64,000 nt of DNA from Neopestalotiopsis rosae (GCA_023078685.1 JALGAS010000001.1:372001-436000); one strand, 5' to 3'. Shown: positions 20,634 to 34,206, counted from the first letter of the stretch. The notes: a model not told the origin generated them from the sequence alone. Numbers and translations are program-made.

Positions 20634-22126
20634 TTAGGCGGTAGCAGCCGGGGCAGCGGCGGCTTCGGTCTCCTCGGGCTTAGACTCAGACTCGGCAGGG
20701 ATGTTAGCCTCCTCGTCGGTCTTGTCAGGGCTGTCGATGGCGACCTTGACAGCGATCTCACGACCCTCAATCTCCTTGCCGTTCATCTCGGTAACGGCCT
20801 TCTGCTGCAGCTCCTCCGAGGCCAAAGTGACAAAACCAAAGCCACGTCCCTTGCGGGGCTCACCACGGGCCTGAAGCTTCTTGATCATGAAGCGGGGGAT
20901 TGGGCGAAGAGCAATCTTGGCAGATGATGGCTCGTAGGCTGCGAAGAGCTCCTTGAGCTACAGAGACGAGGCAAGTTAGCATTGTGTATCTCATGGACAA
21001 TCATTTTGTACCATGAGCAAGTGGGAATTAGGCTTACCTTCTCCTCGGTCAGGTCGTAGGGCAGGTTAGCAACCATGACCTTGTTCTTGGAGGCGATACC
21101 GTCGGCGGGGGGTCCACGCTCACGCTTCTGAGCAGGACGGTTCTTGTCCTGCTTGTCCTTATTCTTAGATGAGTCAGCATTGATCTTGTTGGTGATGTCG
21201 CTCAATGGTTGAACCTCTTCAGTAGTAGCTGCCTCAGCGGGGACGGCAGCAGCCTCCTCGGCGGCGGGGGCTTCCTCATTTCCTCCATCCTGAAAACAAT
21301 GTTAGTAAGATATGCTTCTTGGCGGTGAGTGTAGAGCGCTTGTTGCGCAGTGTAGTAACATACAGATCGGCCGGCGCGGCCTGCACGACCACCACGGCCA
21401 CGTCCGCGACCACGACCACGACCGGAAGCCTTGCGGCGGGTACCCTCAGCACCCTCGCCATTGGCAGCGCCCTCAGTCTTCTCACCAGCGGAGGTGGGAG
21501 TTCTGGCAAGTTGAACCGAGACCTTACGCTCGAGAATCTCCTTGCCTGAGAGCTCAGCAATAGCGCGCTCGGCTTCAGTGGGGGTAGACAGGTCGACGAA
21601 AGCGTAACCGACAGGGCGGTCAGTTCGGGGGTTCTTGGGGATAGAGACGGACTCGCTACAAGACGGGTTTGTCAGCGATGCCCCAGACGTACAGCTCTTA
21701 TCGGAGGACTAGTGGGGTATTGACGATTCCATGGATGGGTAGCGCTCGGTGGTGTTCCGCGTGACCAAGTAGGCAGACGGGATCATGGTCAAGTCAATTC
21801 GTCGGTGATGAGTCACGAGGACTTCAAGCCAGGCAGGAAGCTTGTGTGAGGCTCGACCGTCACGGCAAATTACACGATTTGAGCAGAAGTAAGATTAGAG
21901 GCAAGACTTACACAAGGTATCCCTTGAAGAATTCCTTCAACTCCCCCTCAGTTGTCGCATATGCGAGGTTGCCGATGTACAGGCGGCGACCCTCGGCGGC
22001 ACTGGCATGGACGGCGGCATCCTTGTTCTCGTCCTTGCCGGTGAGGGAAGTGTTGCTCAGAGCGTTGGTAACGTCGTTGACGGCATCGGATGCGACATCA
22101 GCAACTTTCTCCACGGTGCTGGCCAT
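20634..22126 (-). CDS. RRM-RGG-RRM RNA-binding protein, Sbp1-like
   Basis: Four exons: 22126-21912, 21655-21364, 21289-21038 and 20957-20634, giving 360 aa in continuous frame. RRM1 has RNP2 RLYIGNLAY and RNP1 VGYAFVDL. A short Arg-Gly tract (ASGRGRGRGRGRGGRAGRAG) follows. RRM2 has RNP2 VMVANLPYDL and RNP1 KGRGFGFVTL. The C-terminal tail is acidic and Ala-rich. Two RRMs around an RGG box is the layout of yeast Sbp1, which binds eIF4G through the RGG region, represses translation and promotes decapping. Orthology is inferred from layout rather than sequence search. The ATG at 22126 is chosen because the open frame above it is untranslated-like and the Met is followed by an alanine-rich acidic N-terminus; an in-frame ATG at 22207 is also possible. 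Confidence 0.88.
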
Positions 22127-24624
22127 TTTGACTTGATGGTGGTTGATGGTTGGGCGGTTGGGGTTGGTGTGGATAGTGTGGACGTTAAGTTGATGTTGAG
22201 TTGTCACGGGGGTTCGTTCGGTGGGAATTGAACTCTGATCAATGGGGGAGTGATTAAAGGGTGGCTTCGTGCCCTAGATACAGTGAGAGGAAGCTTGCGG
22301 GAGGTTGTGGTGTTGACACAAGATGGCTTGAGTTGTGTGTTGTGATTGACAGGTGTGAAGAGGAGGGAGAGAAGGGAGGTCGTCGAATGGCAGAATGGCC
22401 ACGAAAAATAATTAATTCTCCGGGAAGGGGCTAGCGTCTTGGTGGGCCCACGGCTGGGGGTGGCAGGAACGATTGTCTGGGATCCGATTGTGTCGTGGTT
22501 CCTGCGTATTGGATCAGATCAGCAGGCGCATTACAGGAAGGAAATGGAACAAACAATGCAAGTTTGGTTGGGCCTGGTTTGTATGGGATGCAACAGTTTC
22601 TCAGATCTATCATACGTGCATGTGAAATCGGATACAAGGTGGCTCTGACAACAATTGTGTAATCTCGTTGTTAGCATGCAATCTACAAAGTATAGCGTAG
22701 CTGGATAGCTGGGGAAATTCAATGCATTTTTGAAGACGTGCGATTGCTTTCGGCTTGTTTCTCATACTCAACCACATTCGTGTTTTCTTAACTTGCAGTA
22801 GCCACCGTCGTTTCCGTCGTTCTGTCTTTGTGTAAAAAAAGAAAAAAAAAATACAATTGAACAGAACGAATCAGCGAGAAAGAACAAACAAAGATTGGCA
22901 GCTGCATCGGATCAGGCTTGCTCTCGACAGTGCTTGCCCTTGCCCCAGTAGTCTCATATTCACTTTGGGGTACAGCTGCATTATACCGAAGAGTTTTAAT
23001 GTTTGCCAGCATACTTTCCCATTGAAGAAACCAGCAACTGCTGCAATATTAATCATGAGTCAGCCACAAGTGCAGTTAGTTCCTCCTAATTGCGAAAGAT
23101 GTTGGGGATTTGCGTTCAAAAATAAGGTATTCACTGCCCAGTCTTTACATTAGACCGACGTTGACACTGACTGGGGTGTGTACGTGAAGTGATCTGCTGC
23201 TATGATGAAAGGCAATCGATAACGGAGCACGTAGCCGAGCCTACCTAGCATTACCCGGATTGACGCTGGCAACACAAGGTACCACTCACTATCTTGGGAG
23301 CTGCCAGATTCTGCACATTCGGAACCCAGAAAAAAATAACAAAACCCCAGAGTCTGGTCAGTGCCAACAAGCCATTACATACTCCATATAGTGACGGGTT
23401 GCAAGATATAGTGGTATTGAACAGCAGTGACAGGTTAAAGAGGAGCTCTAGAAGGCAAGAGGGGTGCCCTGACGAACGTAATCCACTCTAGAAGCTAGGT
23501 TGCCTAGATCTCCGTTACTGGTGGAGGAGCGGCGTTGCTTGTCCTGGTCAAGACCGGGGTTCTAGGAGCTCTATAAGGATGAATGACACCAGCCTGTGGA
23601 AATCGCAGTGCTCGACTGGTTTTTACAGTCCTTCTATTCTTGCATCATAGGTGTCGCCACAGCACTAGTCAGATATCTGGTGAAGCGAATGCATATTGTC
23701 GAGTATGACTTGCCGTAAACATCCACTATTGCGCTTGAAATTCTCAAAATGTCCAAATACGTGAGAATTGAGCCTTTGCTCTATCCCAGTATACGTGCCA
23801 CGTGTAAACATGTTTTCGTACTCAATAACTTGTTTCGAGGTTGACATGGACATTGTGTGCATTGAAGTGGGCAAATTGGACTATTTCGGTGGACTTAGGA
23901 AAAAGAGACTGTGTTCAGAGCAGGGTAGTATTTCGCGTCGGCAGTCTTCCGATGTAGGTGGCATTTGAATGTAGCCTCTCAGAGGCACTCTCAGTAGGCA
24001 AAGCGACAAGCGTGTCCCGCGTCTGAGTTACGCGCATCCATGGTGTTCAGAACCCTGAGCCTCTACTCACCTCACCTTCTAGAAGCGATGGAAGAAGCAT
24101 TGAGGGCACGGTGTCCAGCGCGCGACCAAGGGTCGCTCTAGAGCTACCCTATGGTGCGCTCACGATACCCATGCAGACACCACCAGCTCGGATCCCCAGC
24201 CGCCTTTGGCTCGAAATTCCCATTGATAAAGAACAAAACCCAGACCGCCCCTATTCATCCTTGTTTCCAGTGCCGGACAATGATAGGGGCTCAATGCTCG
24301 CCAGCATGACGCCTGATATGGCCACGGGATGCTGTGATCCAAACAATGGCTAGCAGAAGCTCTATTATGGCGTAGCCCTCATATCGCACGAAATACATAA
24401 ATTATGGTTACAGCAAATGGGAAAAAAGGGTGTTTTGTGGCATGTGACTGTGCAGGGCTCGAGTCGCTCTGCTATAGTCCTGGAAATGCATACTTGAGAT
24501 CATACCTTTGGAAATGCTTGGGTAGCGGGGGCGGGCGCTGGTGCGCATCGGGGCGACTTGAGTGCTTTTTAGGGCCGCTCACACCTGGGCGCACTCAGCC
24601 TTATGGTCACACTTTCCCATGTCT

Positions 24625-24690
24625 GGAGAAGAAGTAGTAGAGGAAGAAAGAAGAAGAAGGAGAAGAAGGAGAAAGAAGAAAAGAAAGATG
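24625..24690 (+). repeat. Purine-rich (GAA/GGA) tract
   Basis: About 65 nt almost entirely of A and G in imperfect AAG/AGG triplets, with a pyrimidine strand opposite. It is a low-complexity tract able to form triplex-like structures in principle; no function is assigned. Confidence 0.8.
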
Positions 24691-26054
24691 ATACGCACGG
24701 GGCCGTTTTGCTTCAAATCTGTGAGCTAACTCAATTTTGGCCATGGATTGAATACGCATGGCTGTGTTTGTTGTTCCGACAGGCGAGTACCGGTAATCGC
24801 TATGGGTCATATTTTCTGATCAGAGCCAAGGAAGCCTTCCAAGGTATTCCACGCTCTGGTTGACATGGTGGAGAAGTTAACTAGGTTAAGGCATTCTAGA
24901 ACAACTGCCTTGCTTCTTTCTACCTCGGATTGCCCTGCCTAGACCACATTACCTAAATGGAATTGTTTAGCAATATCAGAAACATTCCCCTTTGATATTG
25001 GTAGCTATAGGAGTAATAGCACACTTGAAATGGCACGGGCAGGACAAGATCGCAAGTACAGTAACTCAATCTTGAGAGACCATCTACACAGTACCGTCAA
25101 TCAACAAGCTGCGAAAGTGTCAGATCCGCCTGGTGCTAATGGTCGACCCTACGCCTTGACTTCTTCTCCCCCGCATCTCCAATGATCACTGTCGACGTGT
25201 ATGGATGGCCTACCTGCATAACAAGTAGTCCCCGAGATAGATCGATCGAGATACGAACCACTTGAGGACCACTCAGGGCCACCATAGTATGACTGGCCAT
25301 ACGACATGGCGCCGCCTCAGCAGTAGTGGTAGACACCCGAGCACTGGCATGCATACTGCCGGGTGTAGAGCGGACTTTCAAAGTATAAGAAAGTATAGTT
25401 TCCACACCCACTCCTTTCATTCCAGTTGTCTTAAAGATGTTTTCTAATCGCCATTCACCCGTGTCCTTGCGAATTATCTGAGTTCGGAGCGTTGAACTGC
25501 ATGCAAAAATCGTCCATGGCCAACGTTTTGTGAGTCCTGGGGCACATATGTCAAGTTCCCCCTTTTGGCAGTGCAACAATGCTCATGCCGAGAGGCGTTT
25601 GGACCTTGGTAAGGCCCCAGGTAAGAATCCGAAGCCATAAATCCAACGCCAAGCAGGATCGGAGATGACCAGCACACGGGCATTAACAAGGAAGCCTATC
25701 TAGTTCCCTAATATTATTAATAAAAATCGTCATCAGGCCATCACGCGAGCAGCCTGCAAGTGCAGACAAGACGCCGAGGCTTGCTCGTTCATATCTCCAA
25801 ACGCATCCTGTCTCGTAGAGCTTGCGCTTCGGATGTTATAGTCCATAACTGCCAAGCAGATAGGTTTTGAGTTGCACCCGAGGTTGAATAGCACCACAGA
25901 AATCAGCCGTCATGGCACCATATGCCGTTCATTCCACCCTATCTGCCTACATATCTGAGCTACCTCATGCATGCTCCAGGATTTTCGAGCAACCCCAAAA
26001 CCTGCGAGGAGAGCGACGATGCCAGTATTAGTGTCCAGCAAGGCAGCAGAGTTT

Positions 26055-26072
26055 GTGTGTGTGTGTGTGTGT
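26055..26072 (+). repeat. (GT)9 microsatellite
   Basis: Nine GT dinucleotides in a gene-free region. Confidence 0.9.
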
Positions 26073-26940
26073 TTGGACAAGGGCCGAGTAGTCGTGGGAT
26101 GATTTAGACTTCTGGCCCGGTTGTTGTTGAACTGTGGCAGAGGCACGAGAGTTCATGGCTACCCATAGCTGACCAATTGCGTCGGATCACTCGGCGCAGA
26201 AGCACCATCCCCCGGTCTTGATCTAAGGATCCCCGAGAGCTGACGCCGTCTAAAAATGTAGGCATGTAGGGAGACTAGCAACTATGTAGGTAGCAGCAAT
26301 TGAACTTTCCCCAAACGCCAGACGCACATGGCTGTCGCTATGCGATCGGCACCTCTTTTCATTAGTAGTATTTCGGTTTCCCTTGGCTGTCTTATGCTAG
26401 GCGGTTTCACGTTTGGTCCTCTCCCTGGCTGAATGATCAATCCATTGAACTTCATCCCTGCTTATGTGTGGCTCGTTCGCCAATCCATAAAGGAGCCAAA
26501 CACCCATATCTAAAGCCATCCTTCTCCCGTTGCTTCAATCAATCCGTCACTAGAAGAACGAATTTACATCATTGGTAATCCTTCGGAGCTGGCGACTTTT
26601 TCTTATGAAAACTATATTTGTCACGAACCTTTCCCCGAGACTATTATTATTTCTGATATAGACTTTCCCCCTCCCGTTCGTCCATACTAGTTACAAATTA
26701 TTGGAACAAGCACCCTGGACTTTGTCGTTCGGGCACTGTTCCACTCAACTCCACCAGACACCGCAGGCCTCCACTCTATATGAGGCTGCCGACGCGGTCT
26801 TGGGACTATCTCGCGCTGCTACCCATACCGACGGATATAGGAGTAGTATAAAGAGTCCGCTCCTCCAACAACAGACATTGTCCTCTTTCCCCATCAATTC
26901 AGTCACATCTCTCACAAAGAACCATACCGTTTCAAAGAGG

Positions 26941-27432
26941 ATGGACACTCAAACTCTAGGAACAGAGAGACTGACGACAGAGGTCTTCTTGACCATGTCG
27001 TCGGCTGAGGCGGACCAGCGAGGTCGCAAACGACGCCGAAGCCCCGCACCCTTCTTGACGGTAACCACAAGACAGATACCTTCTGGCGAGTCAACCACAT
27101 TTCGGGGCCGCTCCCGGTTCCGGTCGACATCTCGCCTGGATGGGTCAAGAAATGTGTCCCGCATGAGAGACGCATCACTGTCGCCGACGCGGCGCAAGAT
27201 TTTGCGCATTGCACGGCTCCTTGCTCGGCACAGGAGCCAGAGCCCTTCACGATCTCGTTCGCCAAACTCACAAGAGCTCGTCTCCAAGAAGAGGCGCCAG
27301 AGAACACGAAGCCGCGGCCGAGAGCACTATCACCACGAGCACCCTGCCCTAGCCGAGCATCTCTCCGGCCTTCGGCATGAAATTGTTATCAAGACAGAGG
27401 CCGTAGCGGACAAGCAAAACGGCTTGGGATGA
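26941..27432 (+). CDS. Hypothetical Arg/Ser-rich small basic protein
   Basis: A 163-codon ORF beginning at the first ATG of an open frame, preceded by a pyrimidine-rich leader (ctcacaaagaaccataccg). The product is very basic and rich in Arg and Ser, with clusters resembling nuclear localisation signals (GRKRRRSP, SKKRRQRTRS) and short RS-type repeats (RSQSPSRSRSP) recalling splicing-factor RS domains. There is no RRM or other domain. The opposite strand is also open here, so the frame could be a chance by-product of composition. I do not recognise a family; the call is tentative. Confidence 0.35.
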   Translation: MDTQTLGTERLTTEVFLTMSSAEADQRGRKRRRSPAPFLTVTTRQIPSGESTTFRGRSRFRSTSRLDGSRNVSRMRDASLSPTRRKILRIARLLARHRSQSPSRSRSPNSQELVSKKRRQRTRSRGREHYHHEHPALAEHLSGLRHEIVIKTEAVADKQNGLG

Positions 27433-30400
27433 TATGCAAGAGAGAAAAAAATCGGGGTGAACTAGCATTGACGACGAAAAAGAACAAACACAAAAAGAGG
27501 AAAATTGGAGACGAAGGCACGAAAAAGGGATAGGGCAGTCCCGTCCCCATACATAAACGGGGCCCTGTCATGCAGACTCAGTACCCACGTACATGAGGCA
27601 AGCGCACTATCATGCATCAACTTGCACCACTACCATCACAACAGACACTACGGAAACAGAGAAGCTTCATGTCCGTACACACCTACATTAGCCCAACGGG
27701 TATCACAGCACGCCTCAGGACAGCGCCGAATAGTGCATCTTACATGTTCCTGGAATAAGGACGTGGAGAAGCCCTTGGCCTGGCGGTAAATCAGTTTTGG
27801 AAAAAGTCGGAGTTATCGCATTCACGGTTGGTCAAACTTTGTACGGGAACACACTGGCGCTCCCTCTCCCTCTCCACCCATGGTGACCCTGGCGATGGGT
27901 CATAGTTGCCTGCTAGATCGGTTGGTGGCAGGGCAGTGCGCTCTTTTATTATAAGGCAATGGTCACGCGGAGTGACTTATCACTGGCGCTCAGCAAGCAA
28001 TGACGCGCAAGGGTTTGAAATTCTTACAAAATCAATTCGCTTTCGAGGCATGGGCGCTGGCTTTATACTTTGTACGATGATGTCTTCGTACTTGTTGGAA
28101 AATAGGATCAATCTTGTACACTGCTATCATTGTACTTATACAGATATTGTGTCGATATCAATGAAGCACATGAACCAACTCCGTCGCTCAAGCCTAGTGA
28201 ATCAAACGGGCACCGGAAACCACTACCAACGAGTTGCGACTAATGTATGAATGGCATGCGCTGAGAGTTTTGTATGTATGTACGGGAGCGAATCTTGTCC
28301 AGATATCTGCATGTCTTACCACCTAACAGCCACATCAGATGACCGGGCGATCTCACGTCTATGCAAAAGATCAAAAACAGAAGAGCCGGACCAGGTCTGG
28401 TCCATACCGCACGTATACGAATCCCCTGGCCCGATGCGCACGCGGACTTCTATCCGTTGAAACCCGTTTACGCTCGTCCTCTTTGTCCCTACGTCCAAAG
28501 TACATGTAGTGCCACCATATGCAGGCCTAAAGCCAAGACATTTTGTTCCACTTGCAGAAAACATGGATTGCCCTTTCTGTATCTAGTCGTTCCCCGAAGA
28601 AAGAAAAAGGTAAAAATCGGGGGTCTCTCTTCCCAAGCTTGTATGGGCACGTGGACACCCCAACTAATCAATATGAGGTTAGGGGGTGCCGCCAATAGTT
28701 CGTCATTGATCATGGGATCGATAGAGCCTGCGACTTTCTTCGCGGGAAGAGTTGCTCCATCCATTATTCACTTCACGCCAGTTTATACCGGCAATGGCCA
28801 TGGTCAAATAGATATCCTTATGGGAGATGTAAGGGTCATGCAATCTGCCACCTTGACAAGTTGGGCTGAAGAGTATCTCTTCCTCCGTCAAAAAGAAAGA
28901 TGATTGGCTACCTCCTTGAATAGGCGGCCATGGAGGAGACATTGACCTCCCAGGTAGTGAACGTGTATGCCCAAGTCCTGGGATAGCTATGTAACAGCAT
29001 ACATACTACATGTTGGAGACGCAGAACCCTCGAGCTAACCACTGCTAATAATCACCTAACCTCTTGATCGAGACATATGCAGGTTGATCGCGGCCAAAGC
29101 TTGTCGTATATCTGGCTGAAATGCTCTCGGTCTAGGTTGGACTGCGGACGGACTGCGGCAGACAACAACAAGTGTAACGATTTCCGCATTGTACCTTTCC
29201 GAAGTGGTTTGGGATGCACAAAGGCAGTCAGTCTATAGTGTGCCATCTATATACTTGATGCGCAGGGTAGGACGGGAGGACCCCCAAAGAGACACCCACA
29301 CCTAAACAACCCATGGAATTGTCTTCTTGTAAGAGAGAACAAAAAAAAGTCCCTTCATACATGATGGTAATCGAGTAAGTATAGCCTTGTAGCGGATGCA
29401 ACCTTGAGCCGACGTGGGATGATCATCTGAAGCCTCCTGCCCGACAGCAGCTATGGTGCATATCCACAACTCTTTATGTCAAGGTCCGCGTGACTCGAAC
29501 AATTTTCTCGACTTACCGACCAAAGAAAGAGCGGCGCCTTGTTCGAGCTCGATTGTGCGGACCATGATGAGGAATGACTGGGCCACCTTTGCAACCTGAA
29601 ATATCTTCTTTTCGTCCGTAATCGTGCCAACCTCTTTCTTTTTTTTCCCTTTTTTGCGCCGTCGTTGCCAGCCTGGCGTTTCTGACTGATAACTTTCCTT
29701 TAGTTTCTTCCTTGATAAGAAGATTTTGGGCCCCAAAACCATCTCAAATTCCAAGGCGTCTGCCGGGTAACGGGTACAGGTACAGGCACACACCTACTAA
29801 ATGGGTCCTGACTGCATCTGATTACCTACCCGCAATCACTTCGTTCGCTTGATGCGGCTACTGCTACTGCCTGCCTTGCGCCCAAGGCAAGAACCAGAGA
29901 GAGAGAGAGGAAAACCTAAAATAGAATAATCATCTCCCTTTCTGCCTTGGAATTCATTGCCACAAATTCTTTTTCATCTCTGCGTTCACACAAATAAGAC
30001 GCTCTTGCAGTTTCCTGCGCCGAGTTTTCCAACAAAAATTGCCCTCGGCTCTAACGACGTTCTTGCATTTCAATTCAACCTGGGTTGCGCTCATCATTGC
30101 CCCACCATCCGAACTTAAACTTACCTACCCGCCGTCCATCGACCTCAGCATTCCGAAACCAGACGACAGACAACCCTTCTTTCTTCCCTCTTCGACGCCG
30201 TGCTGGGCGATGAACCAGGCCATCACCTGGCATACAAGGAACTGGACGGCCTCGAATCTCTCGCTTCTCGAGTCGTTGCACAAACGCGCCTTTACAAACA
30301 AAGCCCGCTCGACTTGGAAACTCCGGGGCGCAACGCGCAGATCCATCCACCCGGTCGCCCACCCGCGCCTGCGCGCGCATTGATGATATTGCTACTGCTA

Positions 30401-30562
30401 CCACTACAACTGCGTGCAGACATACACAGCTTCCACCTAATCTAGAACGACTCGTTAGGCCTTTGTGATGAGGTCTTGTTCTTCCACTGCTGCTTCAAGA
30501 CGACAACTGCACTCAGCCGCACTGCTCCCCGGCAGTCGGTGCATTACAATAACGCAGCTACC
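27433..30562. other. 3.1-kb region without a supported gene, including the SNF2 gene leader
   Basis: Short ORFs only (for example 28361-28903, +, without recognisable motifs). The right 600 bp contain a GA-repeat near 29900 and C/T-rich sequence that probably form the promoter and 5' leader of the SNF2-RING gene. Confidence 0.4.
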
Positions 30563-33500
30563 ATGGCTTCAGGGAACCACTCTTATGGTAAAGCCCACCA
30601 TTATCCCTCGGCGCCTTCTACAGCGCTCGGCAAGCGTCGAAGCCATAGTGAGGAAGTTCCTCAGCACAAAGAAGATCTAGGTCGGCGCAAGGAGCACGCG
30701 CGCGATGACAACGATATCAGCCGTGAGCAATATGCACAAGAGACTTTTATTGACAAGTACAAAGGCTTTCAACCCCCTCCCAACTTTGCGAACGGCCCGC
30801 CTGCCGCGAGCAATGGCGCTGCCTCTTCCGCCTCGATGATGCCCATCAACGCTGCTCTCTTGCTGAACCCTAAGGGCTATGGAGCTCCAACAAGGCCGCC
30901 ACCGACCGTACAGAACGAAGATCTCAATGGGAATGGAAACTTGAGCGACGCCGGTCTTCTGGATTTTCAGTTCTCGAGTCCCAATGATGGTACAGGTTCA
31001 AGCGCAAGTACTCCATCGTCGTTCTTTCCGCAAGACCCAGACAGCGCCATACATAGTCACACGCACACTCCAGTCAACGGCTTCGGCAGTATGTTTGAGC
31101 GGATGAATAATGTTCAGGCACGAACATCTATGCCCCAACCGAAGCGCCGAAAGGTAGAGACTGATGGTGACGAGCCAAGCTCTTCGGGCTTTGGTGGTGG
31201 CGGCGGCGGGAGCGGTATGATGGGCCAATATATTCAAGCCAAGAGAGAGGAGGATGCAAAGAATCCCGCACTCCAGCGTGTCGATACAGTCGATCTTAGC
31301 CGTAAGTCTACGGCCCCTAATAGTCAATGCCTATGCGCTTAGGTTGCGCTACTAACAAAATGCTAGTCGACGACGATGGTGACATATTGGAAGTCATAGA
31401 CGCCAAGGAGCAAGAGGTCTGTTTCGGTCAGCTGCAGAATGCAAGGATCAACTTTGATTTGATTCCCAGCCCAAAGCCAGGCCAGCGTGCCTTGAACGAC
31501 CAGTGGTGGCCTCAGGTCAAGATCATGCTGAGTCGAAGGCAGGGCGATGCATCTAATGTCATTTTGGCCAAGGACCACACGAGACAGGTGGTTGGTAGAG
31601 TCGATGGTCAAACAGCGCTCGGTCTCTCACCACTACTCGATCACGGAAGCGTCACTCTGCGCACCGAGAACAAGCTTTCCAGCCGGCCTCGGCGGCTCGG
31701 TGAGCAAGTTGGTCAACCAGTTTCTATATCTCTTCCGTTCAACTGTATACTTTACGGCCCAAGGAAATCATCGCGAGCAGTAGCCAGGCATCTTCTTTCA
31801 AGGGGTCTCAAGTTGATACATCCTACCATGGTGGAGAAGGGAATCAAGTACGAAAACCCAATGGCGGGAGACTTTCGACAGCAGCAGGCCCCCGCCGTAA
31901 GGACTCAGTTTGTCCCAGCTCCAGCGACCTACTCGTACCCTCAAGTATCCAGAACAGTCGAGGAAGTCCGTAGCGAAGTCATGGGAGTTTTCGACTCTTT
32001 GACCAGGAGCGAAGATCTACCTGAGATGGAACCCGATGCTAGAATCACCTCGGAACTGCTGCCACATCAGAAACAAGGCCTGTATTTCATGACCATGAGA
32101 GAGCGTCCTTGCGACCTCAGTGGCAATGGTGGTAATGCGACCAATACATTCTGGAGAGTCAAGATTGGCAGCCATGGACAGAAGCTCTATCACAATGTCA
32201 TTACCAACCAGACACTCCCGCGACCGCCGCCCGAGACGTTTGGCGGTATTCTCGCGGATATGATGGGTTTGGGCAAGACACTAAGCATTTTGTCCTTGAT
32301 CACAAGCTCCCTGGATGCTGGAGAAGAATGGTCCAGACGCGAGCCGGAACAGCCGCCTCCACCTCCTGCCCCTAAGAAGAATGGTCACAGTCGCGGCTTT
32401 GATGTTCCTGCCCCCGCGCCTCTTGCGCTGACAACCCCCATGCTCAACTCGAGAGCAACGCTTCTCGTCTGTCCTTTAAGTACTGTCGCGAACTGGGAGA
32501 TACAGATGAAGGAGCACGTCAAGCCCGGTACATTCAAGTACTATATCTACCACGGACCCAATCGCATCAAGGATGCAAGAAAACTTGCCGACTTTGATCT
32601 TGTCATCACAACGTATGGGTCAGTGTCCAGCGAACTCCGTGCCCGCGCCAGAGGCGTCAAGGGAACGCACCCCTTGGAAGATATTAGTTGGTTCAGAATA
32701 GTTCTTGACGAGGCCCACATGATTCGAGAGCAGTCAACATTACTTTTTAAGGCTATCTGTCGTCTTCAAGCAAATCGTCGTTGGGCCGTCACTGGCACGC
32801 CTGTGCAAAACAAGCTGGACGATTTGGCTGCATTACTGGCATTCATTCGGTTGAAGCCTTTTGACAACAAGGCTACTTTTACGCAATTCATTGTTCAGCC
32901 TTTCAAGGCCCTCGATGCTGAGATTGTCCCAAAGCTTCGGGTCTTGGTCGATAGCGTTACCCTCCGCCGTCTCAAGGACAAGATTCACCTCCCGCCACGA
33001 AGAGATCAGATTGTCAAACTCCAATTTTCTCCCACCGAGGCCAAGCTCTACAGACTATTTGAACAGCAGGCACAGGACAAGGTTGAAGTCATAAGCCGTG
33101 GATCTGACAAATTGATCGGTGGAAGAACATACATTCACATTTTGCAGTCGATTCTCCGGCTTCGTCTCATTTCGGCACATGGCAAGGAACTGCTGAACAA
33201 TGACGATCTTCAAGTAGTCCAAGGCATGACGCAAGAATCGGCTATTGATCTCGACAGTGATGATGACAACGACGCTCAAAAGGCAGCGCTATCAGAGGCC
33301 CGCGCCTATCAGAACTGGGATCTCATGGTTCAAACAAACAGCGATGGCTGTGCGAGCTGTGGCAAGTCTTTGAGCTCAGCTACTGAGGAATCAGAAGTCG
33401 AGAATGAACGCGATGAGAATATATTGGGATACATCTCATCTTCATGTTTTCATCTTTTCTGCTCGTCTTGTAAACCTTCATGGATCAAGTGGACTGGGGG

Positions 33501-34206
33501 TAAGTCGCTGGGAACTTGTCCGGTATGCCAAAAAGAGAACGCCAACCTTAGGCTGGTTGAGCTCCGCAAAGACAAGGCCGAAGCCGAACACGAGTCCCAC
33601 CATGCGACGGGTTCGTCCAAGGAGAAATCGATGAATACTGATGGCTACGGCGGACCGCACACCAAGACACAAGCACTTGTCGAAGACCTTTTGAGACTGC
33701 AGGAAAAGAGCAATGCCACTCCAGAAGAGCCGCGATACAAGTCAGTGGTTTTCTCGGGTTGGACTTCTCATCTGGATCTGATTCAAACTGCTTTGGAGAA
33801 TGCGGGTATCGTCTATACCCGGTTGGACGGCAAGATGACGCGTATCGCCCGCACAGCTGCCATGGACAGGTTCCGCGACGATCCTGATGTTGACGTGATT
33901 CTCGTCTCCATTACCGCAGGTGGTCTTGGTCTGAACTTAACCGCGGGCAACAATGTCTACGTCATGGAGCCCCAGTACAACCCGGCTGCCGAGGCGCAGG
34001 CAGTCGATCGTGTTCATCGAATCGGTCAGAAGCGCGAAGTGAACATCGTTCGCTACATAATGGAGAACAGTATCGAGGAGAAGATGCTGGTCCTCCAAGA
34101 TAAGAAGAACAAACTCGCCAATCTGTCCATGAATCGTGGAAAGGCCATGGACAAGGGTGAAGCTGCAAAGCAGAAACTCAGGGACCTGCAGAGTCTATTC
34201 AGATGA
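30563..34206 (+). CDS. SNF2-family DNA translocase with embedded RING finger (HLTF/Rad5-like)
   Basis: Two exons, 30563-31301 and 31367-34206, giving 1192 aa; the 65-nt intron has ACTAAC before TGCTAG and restores DLSLDDDGD. The ATG at 30563 (context taccATGg) is the first in frame. The N-terminal 250 residues are disordered and polar. A region at about 260-400 occupies the place of the HIRAN domain in HLTF/Rad5 but is too divergent to call. The SNF2 helicase follows: motif I DMMGLGKTLS (about 545), DEAH in VLDEAHMIRE (about 692) and VTGTPVQNKLDD. A RING lies between the helicase lobes (CASC..., CFHLFC, SSC, CPVC; about 906-967). Then come SGWTSHLD, ITAGGLGLNLTAGN and RVHRIGQKREV of the C-terminal lobe. 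Rad5/HLTF proteins remodel stalled forks and ubiquitinate PCNA; whether this one does so is inferred from layout. Confidence 0.92.

Larger units (their letters stand above)
22127..26940. other. 4.8-kb region without a supported gene
   Basis: The left end is the promoter and leader of the RRM gene. The rest holds only short overlapping ORFs on both strands with no family motifs, plus a purine tract and a GT microsatellite. ORFs at 24111-24353 (+) and 25136-25579 (-) were inspected and show nothing recognisable. Non-coding RNA or decayed repeats are possible. Confidence 0.4.

Noticed and set aside
25136..25579. 147-codon minus-strand ORF
   Set aside because: No domain, no supportive leader and no splice sites giving a longer model.
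28361..28903. 180-codon plus-strand ORF
   Set aside because: No known motifs, a mixed composition typical of chance frames, and no promoter-like or splice context.
29440..29520. GACTCGAAC resembling a tRNA T-loop complement
   Set aside because: No acceptor or anticodon stem can be formed around it.
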